A stretch of 64,000 nucleotides of DNA from Azospirillum sp. TSO35-2 (GCF_003116095.1 NZ_LGRA01000021.1:1555986-1619985); one strand, 5' to 3'. Shown: positions 9,189-18,967, counted from the stretch's first letter. Made by a program: numbers and translations. Notes: generated by a model from the letters alone, not told the origin.

Positions 9189-9240
9189 AAAGCCCCGCCG
9201 GCCCGCGCAGAGGAGATACCGGCGGCTTGCGGGGCTTTTC
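9189..9240 (+). terminator. Hairpin with T run upstream of hisZ (terminator or attenuator)
   Basis: AAAGCCCCGC (9189-9198) pairs perfectly with GCGGGGCTTT (9229-9238) and inner CGG/CCG bases extend the stem; TTTT follows. It lies 100 bases before the hisZ start with no gene upstream on the same strand, so it could be a leader attenuator or the end of a small RNA. I see no histidine-rich leader peptide. Confidence 0.45.
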
Positions 9241-9341
9241 CGTTTGCATGCGGCGCGGGGGTCGGGTATTAGCCCGCCCCGTGTGCCCGACATCCGCCGC
9301 GGCACCACCCTGGTCCTTGCCTGAACGAGACGACGCTGGTC

Positions 9342-10520
9342 ATGCCCGCCGACGCCCTGAGTTCCGCCCTGCTTCCCGCCGGACTGCACGACGTGCTGCC
9401 GTCCGAAGCGGCGCATGAAGCGGCCGCCGTCGAACGCCTGCTGGCGGAATTCGCCGCGCAAGGCTACCGCCGTGTCGACCCGCCGCTGGTCGAATTCGAA
9501 GAGAATCTGCTCTCCGGCCCCGGCGCGGCGATGGCCAAGCAGACCTTCCGGCTGATGGACCCGCATTCGCAGCGGATGATGGCGGTCCGCGCCGACATCA
9601 CCCCGCAGATCGCCCGCATCGCCACCACCCGCCTGAAGAACGAGGCACGGCCGCTGCGCCTGTGCTACGCCGGGCAGGTGCTGCGGGTGAAGGGGTCGCA
9701 ACTGCGCCCCGAGCGTCAGTTCACCCAGGTTGGTGTCGAGCTGATCGGCCCGCTGGAGGCCGAGGCCGACGCCGAGGTGGTGCTGCTCGCCGTGCAGGCG
9801 CTCACCGCCATCGGCGTGCCGCACCTGTCGGTCGACCTCTGCGTGCCGACCATGGTGTCGCGCATCTGCGCCGGGCTCGGCCTGGGCGAGGATGAGATCC
9901 GCCGGCTGCGCGCCGCGCTCGACCGCAAGGACGCCGCCGGCGTGGCGGCTGTGGGCGGCCCGGCCGCGGCGCTGCTCGAATCGCTGATGAGCGCGTCCGG
10001 TCCGGCCGACCGCGCCATGCAGGCTCTGGCGACGCTGCCGCTGCCCGAAGGGGCGGAGAAGGACCGCCGCCGGCTGACCGACACGCTGGCGCTGCTGCGC
10101 GCGGCGATGCCCGGCCTGACGGTCACCGTTGATCTGGTCGAGCACCGCGGCTTCGAATACCAGACCGGGCTCAGCTTCACGCTGTTCTCGCGCGAGGCCG
10201 GCGAACTCGGCCAGGGCGGGCGCTACCGCGCTGGCGCCCAGGGCGAGGCCCAGGGCTCGGCCAAGGGCGACCATCCGGGTGAGCCGGCGACCGGCTTCAC
10301 GCTCTACATGGACACGCTGCTGCGCGCGGTGCCGGCGGCCAAGGCCCCGGGCCGCGTGTATGTGCCGCATGGCACCGGGTGGGACACGGCGCGCAAGCTG
10401 CGGGCCGAGGGTTGGGTGACGGTGGCCGGGCTCGCCCCGGTGCCCGATGCGGCCGCGGAAGCCAGACGGCTCCAGTGCGGCCATGTGCTGGCGGACACGG
10501 GCGTCCAGCCGGTCGGTTGA
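9342..10520 (+). CDS. hisZ: ATP phosphoribosyltransferase regulatory subunit HisZ
   Basis: The 392-residue protein is a histidyl-tRNA-synthetase-like paralogue: LLPAGLHDVLPSEA at the start, then RLMDPHSQRMMAVRADITPQ and the GQVLRVKG block that corresponds to class II motif 2, and a HRGFEYQTGLSFTLFS block. It lacks the anticodon-binding domain. HisZ assembles with the short form of HisG to make the first enzyme of histidine synthesis and mediates feedback by histidine. It lies 84 bases upstream of purA on the same strand, a common order in alphaproteobacteria, so both may be co-transcribed. Confidence 0.92.
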   Translation: MPADALSSALLPAGLHDVLPSEAAHEAAAVERLLAEFAAQGYRRVDPPLVEFEENLLSGPGAAMAKQTFRLMDPHSQRMMAVRADITPQIARIATTRLKNEARPLRLCYAGQVLRVKGSQLRPERQFTQVGVELIGPLEAEADAEVVLLAVQALTAIGVPHLSVDLCVPTMVSRICAGLGLGEDEIRRLRAALDRKDAAGVAAVGGPAAALLESLMSASGPADRAMQALATLPLPEGAEKDRRRLTDTLALLRAAMPGLTVTVDLVEHRGFEYQTGLSFTLFSREAGELGQGGRYRAGAQGEAQGSAKGDHPGEPATGFTLYMDTLLRAVPAAKAPGRVYVPHGTGWDTARKLRAEGWVTVAGLAPVPDAAAEARRLQCGHVLADTGVQPVG

Positions 10521-10604
10521 TCGGACGCCCGTCCCCCACGGGCGGTTCCGTGGGGTGGAGCGGGCGGCTTAGCGGTTCCTTTTGCAGTTTTGCGGAGACG
10601 AGAG

Positions 10605-11897
10605 ATGGCCAACGTGGCGGTGGTCGGCGCCCAGTGGGGCGACGAAGGCAAGGGCAAGATCGTCGACTGGCTGTCCAGCCGGGCCGATGTCGTGGTGCGC
10701 TTCCAGGGCGGTCACAACGCCGGCCACACGCTGGTGATCAACGGCGTCGAATACAAGCTGAGCCTGCTGCCGTCCGGCGTGGTGCGCCAGAACAAGCTGT
10801 CGGTCATCGGCAACGGCGTCGTCTTCGACCCGTGGGCCTTCATCCGCGAAGTCAACGCGATCAAGGACAAGGGCGTCTCCGTCACGCCGGAAAACCTGAT
10901 CGTCGCCGAGAATGTGCCGCTGATCCTGCCGGTGCACAGCGCGCTGGACAAGGCGCGGGAAGAGGCCAAGGGCGCCGGCAAGATCGGCACCACCGGCCGC
11001 GGCATCGGCCCGGCCTATGAGGACAAGGTCGCCCGCCGCGCCATCCGCCTGTGCGACCTGACCGACGACGCCGTGCTGGTCGAGAAGGTCGACGCCCTGC
11101 TGGCCCACCACAACGCCCTGTTCCGCGCGCTCGGCGCGCCGGAGATGACCCCGGCCGAGATCCTGGAGCCGCTGCGCCAGATCGCGCCGCAGGTGCTGCC
11201 CTTCGCCGCCGTCGTCTGGAAGCAGCTCGACGAGCTGCGCCGCGCCGGCAAGCGCATCCTGTTCGAAGGCGCCCAGGGCACGATGCTGGACATCGACCAC
11301 GGCACCTACCCCTACGTCACCTCGTCCAACACCGTCGCCGGCAACGCCGCCGCCGGCTGCGGCATGGGCCCGCGCTCCATCGGCTACGTGCTGGGCATCT
11401 GCAAGGCCTACACCACCCGCGTCGGCTCCGGCCCGTTCCCGACCGAGCTGACGGACGAGATCGGCGAGCTGATCGGCCAGAAGGGCAAGGAGTTCGGCGT
11501 CGTCACCGGGCGCAAGCGCCGCTGCGGCTGGTTCGACGCCGTCATGGTCCGCCAGGCGGTCAAGACCGGCGGCATCGACGGCATCGCGCTGACCAAGCTG
11601 GACGTGCTGGACGGCTTCGACGAGATCAAGGTCTGCGTCGGCTACAAGCTGGACGGCAAGGAGATCGACTACTACCCGTCCAACGCCGGCGCCCAGGCCC
11701 GCGTCGAGCCAATCTACGAGACCTTCGAAGGCTGGAAGGACACCACCCGCGGCGCCCGTTCGTGGGCGGAGCTGCCGGCCCAGGCGGTCAAGTATGTCCG
11801 CCACATCGAGGAGCTGATCCAGGCCCCCGTCGCCCTGCTCTCCACCAGCCCGGAGCGCGACGACACCATCCTGATGACCGACCCGTTCGCCGACTGA
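10605..11897 (+). CDS. purA: Adenylosuccinate synthetase
   Basis: The 430-residue product has the whole PurA pattern: [18 protein letters not shown] with the GDEGKGK phosphate-binding loop and catalytic aspartate, GGHNAGHT with the catalytic histidine, [30 protein letters not shown] and [11 protein letters not shown]. It converts IMP, GTP and aspartate to adenylosuccinate in the AMP branch. The ATG at 10605 follows GGAGACGAGAG. The gene ends before a clear intrinsic terminator. Confidence 0.97.
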   Translation: MANVAVVGAQWGDEGKGKIVDWLSSRADVVVRFQGGHNAGHTLVINGVEYKLSLLPSGVVRQNKLSVIGNGVVFDPWAFIREVNAIKDKGVSVTPENLIVAENVPLILPVHSALDKAREEAKGAGKIGTTGRGIGPAYEDKVARRAIRLCDLTDDAVLVEKVDALLAHHNALFRALGAPEMTPAEILEPLRQIAPQVLPFAAVVWKQLDELRRAGKRILFEGAQGTMLDIDHGTYPYVTSSNTVAGNAAAGCGMGPRSIGYVLGICKAYTTRVGSGPFPTELTDEIGELIGQKGKEFGVVTGRKRRCGWFDAVMVRQAVKTGGIDGIALTKLDVLDGFDEIKVCVGYKLDGKEIDYYPSNAGAQARVEPIYETFEGWKDTTRGARSWAELPAQAVKYVRHIEELIQAPVALLSTSPERDDTILMTDPFAD

Positions 11898-11921
11898 GCG
11901 GCGGGGATCGCGAAACGACGA

Positions 11922-11947
11922 AGGGCCGGCGTTTGCCGGCCCTTTTT
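11922..11947 (+). terminator. Intrinsic terminator after purA
   Basis: AGGGCCGGC (11922-11930), loop GTTT, GCCGGCCCT (11935-11943), then TTTT. The stem is perfect, and the structure begins 24 bases after the purA stop. Confidence 0.9.
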
Positions 11948-12059
11948 CGTTTGGCATCTCGACGGCGTTCGGGGGAACTCATACCAGCGACGGCGGCCCC
12001 GCGGGCCCATGCCCGCGAAGCCAAGGCCCGCGGACGCGGGCCACCCGGCGTTTGAGGGG

Positions 12060-12094
12060 CCGGAAAGTGCCGACCGCAGGTCGGAACTTTCCGG
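12060..12094. repeat. Near-perfect hairpin, 16-base arms
   Basis: The arms at 12060-12075 and 12079-12094 match at 15 of 16 positions around a GCA loop. It sits 8 bases past the stop of the leftward Rrf2-type gene, so it probably marks the 3' end of that transcript, although no T run follows on the minus strand. Confidence 0.55.
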
Positions 12095-12102
12095 AAAAGG
12101 CA

Positions 12103-12555
12103 TCAAATATCGAAGTTGGCCGCCAGCCCGCCCATCGACTGGCGGTGGCGCAGGGCGTCGGCCAGGGTGCGGTTGTCCAGCACGTTGGCGGTCGCGTCGC
12201 GCACCTGCACCATCAGCCAGCGGACCGAACAGGTTTCCGTATCGATGCAGTCCTCGCACGGCTTGAAGGACGCCTTGCTGGCGCAGGGGATCGGCGCCAG
12301 GTGGCCGTCGATCAGGCGGATGATCTCGCCGAAGGAAATCTGCGCCGCCGGACGGGCCAGCCGGTAACCGCCGCTCTTGCCGCGCTTGGCGAACAGCAGG
12401 CCCTCCTTGCGCAGTTCCACCAGGATGGCTTCCAGGAACTTGCGCGGGATGTTTTCGCGCTCGGCGATGTCGGCGATCAGGATCAGTTCGCCGTCATCCT
12501 TCTCCGCCAGCATGATCAGGGCGCGCAGCGCGTATTTGGCTTTTTGCGACAGCAT
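12103..12555 (-). CDS. Rrf2-family transcriptional regulator with a C-terminal cysteine cluster
   Basis: The 150-residue protein begins MLSQKAKYALRALIMLAE, typical of Rrf2 winged helix-turn-helix proteins, with SGGYRLARPA as the wing. Cysteines at 91, 100, 103 and 109 could bind a metal or an Fe-S cluster, or act as thiol sensors; the spacing differs from the three-cysteine pattern of IscR. Rrf2 proteins respond to Fe-S status, cysteine or redox stress. It is divergently placed to the metallo-hydrolase gene at 12800, which might be a target. The ATG at 12555 is chosen because the conserved domain starts there. Confidence 0.85.
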   Translation of the reverse strand: MLSQKAKYALRALIMLAEKDDGELILIADIAERENIPRKFLEAILVELRKEGLLFAKRGKSGGYRLARPAAQISFGEIIRLIDGHLAPIPCASKASFKPCEDCIDTETCSVRWLMVQVRDATANVLDNRTLADALRHRQSMGGLAANFDI

Positions 12556-12799
12556 TCCGGCGGAATCCGTTTCTTTGCGGCGGCGGTCGATGGGACCACC
12601 CCGGTCTAATGCTTCGGTGGTTAACATTTCGTACCGGCCCAACCGTTTCACCCAAAGGTGGGAGCCGGGCCGAACGTTCGGACAGTAACCAGTTTCCGCG
12701 CGGGTTGCGAGGGCGGAAGCGGCGGCTTGCCCAGCCTTCCGCCGCCGCGCTAAGGTCGCCCATCTCCTCCATGTTTCCCGCAACCGCGAAGGACAGGAC

Positions 12800-13432
12800 A
12801 TGCAGTACGCCATCGTGCCGGTCACCCCGTTCCAGCAGAACTGCACGGTGCTCTGGTGCCCTGAGACGATGAAGGGGGCGGCCGTCGATCCCGGCGGCGA
12901 TCTCGACCTTATCCTGGCCGCGGCCAAGGCGAAGGGCGTGACCCTGGAGAAGATCCTGGTCACCCACGGCCACATCGACCACGCCGGGGCGGTCGCCGAC
13001 CTGGCCGACAAACTGTCGCTGCCGATCGAGGGGCCGCACCGCGACGACCAGTTCTGGATCGACGGCATGCCGATGCAGAGCCAGATGTTCGGCTTTCCGC
13101 CGGTGCGTTCCTTCACCCCCGACCGCTGGCTGGAGGAGGGCGACACCGTCACGGTCGGCAACGCGACGCTGGAGGTCCGCCATACCCCCGGCCACACCCC
13201 CGGCCACGTCGTCTTCGTGCACCGCCCAAGCAAGCTCGCCATCGTCGGCGACGTGCTGTTCCAGGGCTCGATTGGCCGGACCGATTTCCCCAAGGGCAAT
13301 TACGCCGACCTGATCGCCTCGATCCGCGACAAGCTGTTCCCCTACGGCGACGACGTCGCCTTCATCCCCGGCCACGGCCCGATGTCCACCTTCGGCGACG
13401 AGCGGCTGTACAACCCGTTCCTGACCGACTGA
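12800..13432 (+). CDS. Metallo-beta-lactamase-fold hydrolase (glyoxalase II-like)
   Basis: The 210-residue enzyme holds THGHIDH at 55-61 (the HxHxDH zinc site), PGHTPGH, GDVLFQGSIGRTD (bridging aspartate) and PGHGP at the C-terminal end. It is like the short YcbL-type family that lacks the C-terminal glutathione-binding domain of GloB; a thioester hydrolase role is likely but the substrate is unknown. The ATG follows GAAGGACAGGAC. It diverges from the Rrf2 gene across 244 bases. Confidence 0.88.
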   Translation: MQYAIVPVTPFQQNCTVLWCPETMKGAAVDPGGDLDLILAAAKAKGVTLEKILVTHGHIDHAGAVADLADKLSLPIEGPHRDDQFWIDGMPMQSQMFGFPPVRSFTPDRWLEEGDTVTVGNATLEVRHTPGHTPGHVVFVHRPSKLAIVGDVLFQGSIGRTDFPKGNYADLIASIRDKLFPYGDDVAFIPGHGPMSTFGDERLYNPFLTD

Positions 13433-13472
13433 CGGCGGGTTGGAGAGGGGGACCGACGGCGTCCCCTTCCCC

Positions 13473-14297
13473 TCAATCCACCATCGGGTCCTCGCCCAGC
13501 AGCAGGTCGATGCGCCGGCGCAGGCTGATCAGTTCGCGGCGCTGGATGTCGTCGACATAGGCGCGGTGTTCGCGCGGGTCGCCCAGCTTGGCGGTCGCCC
13601 GGCGCAGCACCTCCAGGAAACGGCCGACCGCCGACTGGGTGCGCAGCGCCGGTTCCTTGGCGGCGTCCTTGCGGTCGCGCGCCGCCTGGACGGTGCCGTC
13701 GCCGGTCTTCACCTGCTCCCACAGGGCCATCTGCTCCGCCAGATCCTTCATCCAGGCGATCTCGATCAGGGTGGAGCGCGACACGTCGTCGCGGTGGGCG
13801 GCGGCGTACTCCAACTTGATCGCCTCGGGCAGGCTGTTCAGGCGCAGGGTGTGGCTGATGTTGCTCTGGCTCTTGCCGATGATGCGGCCGAGCTGCTCCT
13901 GGGTGTAGCCGTAGCGCTCGATCAGGCGGGCCAGCGCCTCCGCCAGTTCCAGGGCGTCGAGGTCGACGCGCTGCACATTTTCCACCAGCGCCAGCTCGTC
14001 CGGGTTGCCCGAGGTGACCAGCGCGTAGATGGTCGCCAGCCCCAGCATCTCGTGGGCCCGCAGCCGCCGTTCGCCGGCGACCAGCCGATGGCCGCCGACC
14101 GTCTCCTGCACCAGGATCGGCTGCTTCAGCCCGTAATGCGCGATCGAATCCGCCAGCCCCTGCATCTCCTCCACGTCAAAACGGCGGCGCGGCTGGTGCG
14201 GGTTGCGGATGATCCGGGCGACGTCGAGTTCCAGCAGCCGGGGCGGCTTGCCCGCATCGTCGAACAGGTCCGAATGATCGGGTGCGAGCGTCGGCAT
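13473..14297 (-). CDS. ParB/Spo0J-family protein, orphan
   Basis: The 274-residue product has the ParB nuclease-like fold: NPHQPRRRFD, GLADSIAHYGLKQPILV, HRLVAGERRLRA (GERR at 75-78, the CTP-binding motif), and VENVQRVDLDALELAEAL. A helix-turn-helix (YTQEQLGRIIGKSQSNISHT) follows. Chromosomal and plasmid ParB proteins bind parS and partition DNA with ParA. No parA lies nearby and no parS-like 16-mer was recognised, so this could be a partition-independent regulator of the ParB family. The chosen ATG at 14297 begins just before the disordered N-terminus; an upstream alternative adds nine residues. Confidence 0.85.
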   Translation of the reverse strand: MPTLAPDHSDLFDDAGKPPRLLELDVARIIRNPHQPRRRFDVEEMQGLADSIAHYGLKQPILVQETVGGHRLVAGERRLRAHEMLGLATIYALVTSGNPDELALVENVQRVDLDALELAEALARLIERYGYTQEQLGRIIGKSQSNISHTLRLNSLPEAIKLEYAAAHRDDVSRSTLIEIAWMKDLAEQMALWEQVKTGDGTVQAARDRKDAAKEPALRTQSAVGRFLEVLRRATAKLGDPREHRAYVDDIQRRELISLRRRIDLLLGEDPMVD

Positions 14298-14611
14298 GGC
14301 GTGTCCTGGTCCCCTGTTCACCATTCCTTCCGGTTCCGCAACCGTGCCCCGCCACTCACGGCCATGTCAACGGTGCAGTGGGAAGAAAAGGAGAACAGCG
14401 CCGCCGGACCCATCCTGGACCGGGTGGATCGGTCCGACGCCGCACAATGGGCCGCACAATGGAGCGCAAGACATGCACCACCTCACTGGCGTTGCGCTTT
14501 TGTTAAACGATCGTTCAAAATCCATTCGGCTGGCGCAATGAAACACAACTGGGTAGAAATGGTTGAAGCAGAGCCGAGGGGTTGATCCGGCATCTGGTGG
14601 GAGGTCGGTCG
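14298..14611. promoter_or_regulatory. Divergent intergenic region with a 10-base palindrome
   Basis: This 314-base gap contains a perfect AACGATCGTT (14506-14515) in an AT-richer stretch about 100 bases before the methyltransferase gene. A direct repeat of CCGCACAATGG occurs twice, about 11 bases apart, at 14444-14465. No regulator is assigned and no gene was seen. Confidence 0.3.
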
Positions 14612-15187
14612 ATGTCACTTGCTGAACGCAAGCTTTTTGTCGAGCGTTGGATTCGCTCACCCTTGAAAGTCGCCTCGGTAACTCCGAGCGGTCCTGAATT
14701 GTGCCGGGCGATGGCCAAGGCGGCGCAGTGCGGTCCCGACCGGCGCGTGGTGGAGTTGGGGCCGGGCACCGGCCCGGTGACCGCAGCGCTGTGCGCGCAC
14801 GGCGTCACCCCCGACAACCTGCTGATGATCGAACTCGACCCGGCCTTCGCCGACCATCTGGCGGTGCTGCATCCCGACGCGACGGTGGTGCGCGGCGACG
14901 CCACCCGCATGCACCGGATCGTCCAGGCGCACGGCTGGCCGACCTGCGACGCCGTGGTGTCGGGCCTGCCGCTGATCGCCATGCCGCTGTCGGTCCAGGC
15001 GCGAATCGTCCGCGGCGCCTTTTCGGTGCTGGCGCCCGACGGGGTTTTCGTGCAATTCACCTACGGTCCCTTCGCCCCGGTCAACCCGGAACTGATTCGG
15101 CGGCTGCGGCTGAAGCCGCGGCGCCACGCCTGGATCGCCCGGAACCTGCCGCCGGCGTCGGTCTGGACCTTCCGCCGGCTGCCATGA
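14612..15187 (+). CDS. PmtA-like phospholipid N-methyltransferase
   Basis: The 191-residue protein has a class I SAM fold: VVELGPGTGPVTAAL is motif I, MIELDPAF motif II, and VVRGDATRM follows. The N-terminus VERWIRSPLKVASVTPSGPELC matches the family of phosphatidylethanolamine N-methyltransferases of alphaproteobacteria, which share this fold with KsgA-type enzymes. Full conversion to phosphatidylcholine cannot be shown. The ATG at 14612 is preceded by GGTGGGAGG. Confidence 0.75.
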   Translation: MSLAERKLFVERWIRSPLKVASVTPSGPELCRAMAKAAQCGPDRRVVELGPGTGPVTAALCAHGVTPDNLLMIELDPAFADHLAVLHPDATVVRGDATRMHRIVQAHGWPTCDAVVSGLPLIAMPLSVQARIVRGAFSVLAPDGVFVQFTYGPFAPVNPELIRRLRLKPRRHAWIARNLPPASVWTFRRLP

Positions 15188-15196
15188 CGGCAGCGC

Positions 15197-16564
15197 TTGC
15201 CCCAACGAGCGATTTTGACCGCCACCACCGCTTGTAGCCACACCGCCTACGCCGAGGCGCGCGCCCTGATCGACGCGCGCCGTTACCGCGCCGCCCTGCG
15301 CCTGCTGCGCGATGGCGCCGGCATGCCGGACGGGGTCGAGCGTCATCGGCTGCTCGGGCTGGCCCATCTCGGCCACCGCGACGCCCCGGCCGCCATCGCC
15401 CATCTGCGCCGCGTGCTGGCCGACCGGCCGGACGACGCCGACCGGCTGGCCGCGCTGGCCAGGGCCCATCAGGCCGACAACGCCCCCTTCCCCGCCACCC
15501 GCTGGTTCGAGCGCGCCACCCGCGTGGCGCCGGATCGGCCCGCGCTGACCGCAGCGCTGGCCGGCGCGTGGCGCCGCGACGCCCGCTACGGCGACGCCCT
15601 GGCGCTGGCGCGCGCCGCGCTGGCCGCCGGCCACGGGTCTGCCGGGCTGCACGCCGACCTGCGCTACGAGGCGGCGATGGCCGCCGCCTATCTCGGCCGC
15701 GACGACGAGGCGCTGGCCCATTTCGACGCGCTGCTCGCCGACGACCCGGAGCACGCCGCCGCCTGGTTCGGCAGCCATGCCCAGGCGCTGCACCGGCACG
15801 GCCCCGACAAGGCGCTGCGCCGCCTGCGCCGCGCGACGCGTTGCGGCGGGGCCAACGGCAAATACTGGGGCTACCTCGCCGCCACCCTGCGTCTGCTCGG
15901 CCGCACTGCGGAGGCGGACGCCGTCGAGGCGACGGAGGTCGGCGACAACCCGAAGCGCCGCCCCCTGCCGGACGGCGCCCGGGCGCTGCTGCCGCGTCTG
16001 GCGGCGGATTTCCGGCTGTTCGGCAGCAGCGGCCGCCTGCTGCGCCACGCGCTGGCCTGCGCCACGACGCCCGGTCTGGTGCTGGAGTTCGGCGTGCGCC
16101 GCGGCACCTCGCTGGACCACCTCGCCGACGCCGCCGGACAGGAGGTCCACGGCTTCGATTCGTTCGAGGGGCTGCCGGAGGGCTGGGTCAACTCCCCGCG
16201 CGGCGTACTGACCACCGGCCGGCAACTACCAGCGGTGCGCGCCAACGCCCGGCTGCATGTGGGCTGGTTCGACGACAGCCTGCCGCCCTTCCTCGCCGCT
16301 CACGCCGGGCCGGTGCGCTTCGTCAACGTCGACAGCGACATCTACGCCTCGGCCCGCACGGTGCTGACCGCCCTGGCGGATCGGGTGCGCCCGGGCAGCG
16401 TCATCGTGTTCGACGAGTATATCGGCAACCGGAGCTGGAAGGACGACGAATACCGGGCCTTCCAGGAATTCGCCGCGGAGAACGCGGTGGAGTACGAGTA
16501 TTTCGCGGCGAGCCCCTACACCAAGCAGGTGGCGGTGCGGGTTTTGAGGGTTGGTGGGGAGTAG
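15197..16564 (+). CDS. TPR protein fused to a class I methyltransferase domain
   Basis: The first 260 residues are alanine-rich helical repeats of the tetratricopeptide type (RHRLLGLAHLGHRDAPAAIAH, LAALARAHQADN, AYLGRDDEALAHFDALLADD). The last 170 form a TylF/MycF-like methyltransferase: VLEFGVRRGTSLDHLA, HGFDSFEGLPEGW, FVNVDSDIYASA and VIVFDEYIGN. The substrate is unknown; such fusions are frequent near glycan and flagellin modification genes, but none is adjacent here. The only early in-frame starts are weak (TTG at 15197), so the N-terminus is uncertain. Confidence 0.75.
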   Translation: MPQRAILTATTACSHTAYAEARALIDARRYRAALRLLRDGAGMPDGVERHRLLGLAHLGHRDAPAAIAHLRRVLADRPDDADRLAALARAHQADNAPFPATRWFERATRVAPDRPALTAALAGAWRRDARYGDALALARAALAAGHGSAGLHADLRYEAAMAAAYLGRDDEALAHFDALLADDPEHAAAWFGSHAQALHRHGPDKALRRLRRATRCGGANGKYWGYLAATLRLLGRTAEADAVEATEVGDNPKRRPLPDGARALLPRLAADFRLFGSSGRLLRHALACATTPGLVLEFGVRRGTSLDHLADAAGQEVHGFDSFEGLPEGWVNSPRGVLTTGRQLPAVRANARLHVGWFDDSLPPFLAAHAGPVRFVNVDSDIYASARTVLTALADRVRPGSVIVFDEYIGNRSWKDDEYRAFQEFAAENAVEYEYFAASPYTKQVAVRVLRVGGE

Positions 16565-16579
16565 TTAAGGGGCGAAGTC

Positions 16580-16634
16580 AGACCCCCACCTTAATCCTCC
16601 CCCGCCCAGCGGGGGAGGATTAAGGTGGGGGTCT
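16580..16634. repeat. Perfect 26-base-arm palindrome between convergent genes
   Basis: Arms 16580-16605 and 16609-16634 are exact reverse complements around a CCA loop; the core reads GACCCCCACCTTAATCC on the left arm. It lies 16 bases after the TPR-methyltransferase stop and 22 before the malate synthase stop, so it can act as a two-way terminator. The perfect arms and G/C-run pattern resemble dispersed extragenic palindromes of Azospirillum. Confidence 0.85.
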
Positions 16635-16655
16635 AACGCCGCCTACACCGCCGCC

Positions 16656-18821
16656 TTACACGCCAGCTGCCGCCTTCACCTGACGCCGCCGCGCGTGCAG
16701 CACCGGTTCGGTGTAGCCGTTCGGCTGGACCCGGCCCTTGAACACCAGATCGCAGGCGGCCTGGAAGGCGATGCTGCCGTCGAAGTTGCCGGCCATCGGC
16801 CGGTACAGCGGGTCGCCGGCGTTCTGCTTGTCGACGACGGCGGCCATCCGCTTCATGACCTCCATCACCTGGGCCTCGGTGCAGACGCCGTGGTGCAGCC
16901 AGTTGGCGATGTGCTGGCTGGAGATGCGCAGGGTGGCGCGGTCTTCCATCAGCCCGACGTCGTGGATGTCCGGCACCTTGGAGCAGCCGACGCCCTGGTC
17001 GACCCAGCGCACGACGTAGCCCAGGATGCCCTGGGCGTTGTTCTCCAGCTCCTGCCGGACCTCGTCCTCCGACCAGTTGGGGCGGTCGGCGAGCGGGATG
17101 GTCAGGATGTCGGACAGGGCGGCGGCCTGACGCTTGGCCAGCTGGTCCTGCACCGCGGCCACGTTGACGGCGTGGTAGTGGGTGGCGTGCAGCGTGGCGG
17201 CGGTCGGCGACGGCACCCAGGCGGTGTTGGCGCCGGCCTTCGGGTGGCCGATCTTGGCGACCAGCATGTCGGCCATCAGGTCGGGCATCGCCCACATGCC
17301 CTTGCCGATCTGGGCGCGGCCCTTCAGCCCGGCGCGCAGGCCGACGTCGACGTTGTTGTCCTCATAGGCCGAGATCCACTTGGTGGCCTTCATCGCCGCC
17401 TTGCGGACGACCGGGCCGGCCTCCATCGAGGTGTGGATCTCGTCGCCGGTGCGGTCGAGGAAGCCGGTGTTGATGAACACCACGCGGTCCTTGGCGGCCC
17501 GGATGCATTCCTTGAGGTTGACGCTGGTCCGCCGCTCCTCGTCCATGATGCCGACCTTGAGGGTGTTGCGGGCCATGCCCAGCAGATCCTCGACGCGGCC
17601 GAACAGCTCGTCGGTGAAGGCGACCTCTTCGGGACCGTGCATCTTCGGCTTCACGATGTAGACCGAGCCGGCGCGGCTGTTGCGCAAGGCACCGGTGCCC
17701 TTCAGGTCGTGCAGCGCGATCAGCGAGGTGAAGACGCCGTCCAGGATGCCTTCCGGCGCCTCGCTGCCGTCGGACAGCTTGACCATGTCGATGGTCATCA
17801 GGTGGCCGACGTTGCGGACCAGCAGCAGGCTGCGGCCGTGCAGGGTCAGCGTGCCGGCCGGCGTGGTGTAGGTGCGGTCGGGGTTCAGCTTGCGGACGAC
17901 GGTCTTGCTGCCCTTGGGGAAGCTGGCCTCCAGCGTGCCGTTCATCAGGCCCAGCCAGTTGCGGTAGGCGCCGACCTTGTCCTCGGCATCCACGGCGGCG
18001 ACGGAATCCTCGCAGTCCTGGATGGTCGACAGCGCCGCTTCCAGCACGACGTCGGCGACGCCGGCCGGGTCGTCCTTGCCGATCACGCTGCTGCGGTCGA
18101 TGCGGATTTCGATGTGGGTGCCGTTCTGGACCAGCAGGACCGCCGTCGGCACCGCCGCGTCGCCCTGCCAGCCGGCAAAGGCGCCCGCGTCCTTCAGGCC
18201 GACCTTGCGGCCGTCCTTCAGCGTCACCGCCAGCGCGTCGCCTTCGACCGCGTAGGCGGTGGCATCGCCGTGGCTGCCCTCGGCCAGCGGGACGCTGTCG
18301 TCGAGGAACTTGCGGGCCCAGGCGATCACCTGCGCGCCGCGGGCGGCGTCGTAGCCGCCGGTCGCCGGGGTGCCGGGGATGGCGTCGGTGCCGTACAGCG
18401 CGTCGTACAGGCTGCCCCAGCGCGCGTTGGCGGCGTTCAGCGCGTAGCGCGCGTTGGTGATCGGCACCACGAGCTGCGGACCGGCGAGATAGGCGATCTC
18501 CGGATCGACGTTCTGCGTGCCGATGGCGAAATCGCCACCCGCGGGCACCAGATAGCCGATCTCGCGCAGGAAGGACTCATACTCGGCCTGATCGAAGATC
18601 GTGCCGCGGCGCGCGGTGTGCCAGGCATCGATCTGCGCCTGCAGCTGGTCGCGCTTGTCGAGCAGCGCCTTGTTGCGCGGCGCCAGCTCGTGCAGCAGCG
18701 TGTCGAGCCCGGTCCAGAGACGGTCGGCGTCGACACCGGTCCCGGGCAGCGCTTCGTCGTTGATGAAGTCGTAGAGGGGTTTGGCGATCTCGAGGCCGCC
18801 GCGGCGGATCCAGTTGCTCAT
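16656..18821 (-). CDS. glcB: Malate synthase G
   Basis: The 721-residue length fits the monomeric G isoform (about 720-730). Diagnostic blocks include [77 protein letters not shown] and, near the end, [18 protein letters not shown], which contains the catalytic aspartate. The enzyme condenses glyoxylate and acetyl-CoA to malate in the glyoxylate bypass or in glycolate use; no isocitrate lyase or glycolate oxidase gene is nearby. [19 protein letters not shown] is the usual beginning of the protein, so the ATG at 18821 is taken over an in-frame ATG 21 codons earlier. Confidence 0.96.
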   Translation of the reverse strand: MSNWIRRGGLEIAKPLYDFINDEALPGTGVDADRLWTGLDTLLHELAPRNKALLDKRDQLQAQIDAWHTARRGTIFDQAEYESFLREIGYLVPAGGDFAIGTQNVDPEIAYLAGPQLVVPITNARYALNAANARWGSLYDALYGTDAIPGTPATGGYDAARGAQVIAWARKFLDDSVPLAEGSHGDATAYAVEGDALAVTLKDGRKVGLKDAGAFAGWQGDAAVPTAVLLVQNGTHIEIRIDRSSVIGKDDPAGVADVVLEAALSTIQDCEDSVAAVDAEDKVGAYRNWLGLMNGTLEASFPKGSKTVVRKLNPDRTYTTPAGTLTLHGRSLLLVRNVGHLMTIDMVKLSDGSEAPEGILDGVFTSLIALHDLKGTGALRNSRAGSVYIVKPKMHGPEEVAFTDELFGRVEDLLGMARNTLKVGIMDEERRTSVNLKECIRAAKDRVVFINTGFLDRTGDEIHTSMEAGPVVRKAAMKATKWISAYEDNNVDVGLRAGLKGRAQIGKGMWAMPDLMADMLVAKIGHPKAGANTAWVPSPTAATLHATHYHAVNVAAVQDQLAKRQAAALSDILTIPLADRPNWSEDEVRQELENNAQGILGYVVRWVDQGVGCSKVPDIHDVGLMEDRATLRISSQHIANWLHHGVCTEAQVMEVMKRMAAVVDKQNAGDPLYRPMAGNFDGSIAFQAACDLVFKGRVQPNGYTEPVLHARRRQVKAAAGV

Positions 18822-18967
18822 CTCGTTGCGTGTCCCATTCTCTTGCGCTCGGTTCGCAGACTCCTCTTTGGGAGTCTTGATCATGGGTTATCGCGTCATC
18901 CGATTGAGCCGGTCAACACAATGTCGCAGCGCAGCGTGTGGAGAATTGGTAGCAGGCGGCCAGCCGG

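Noticed and set aside
9068-9190. TTCGAAC-type T-loop look near 9113 as a tRNA
   Set aside because: No acceptor stem, anticodon arm or CCA-side pairing can be formed around it.
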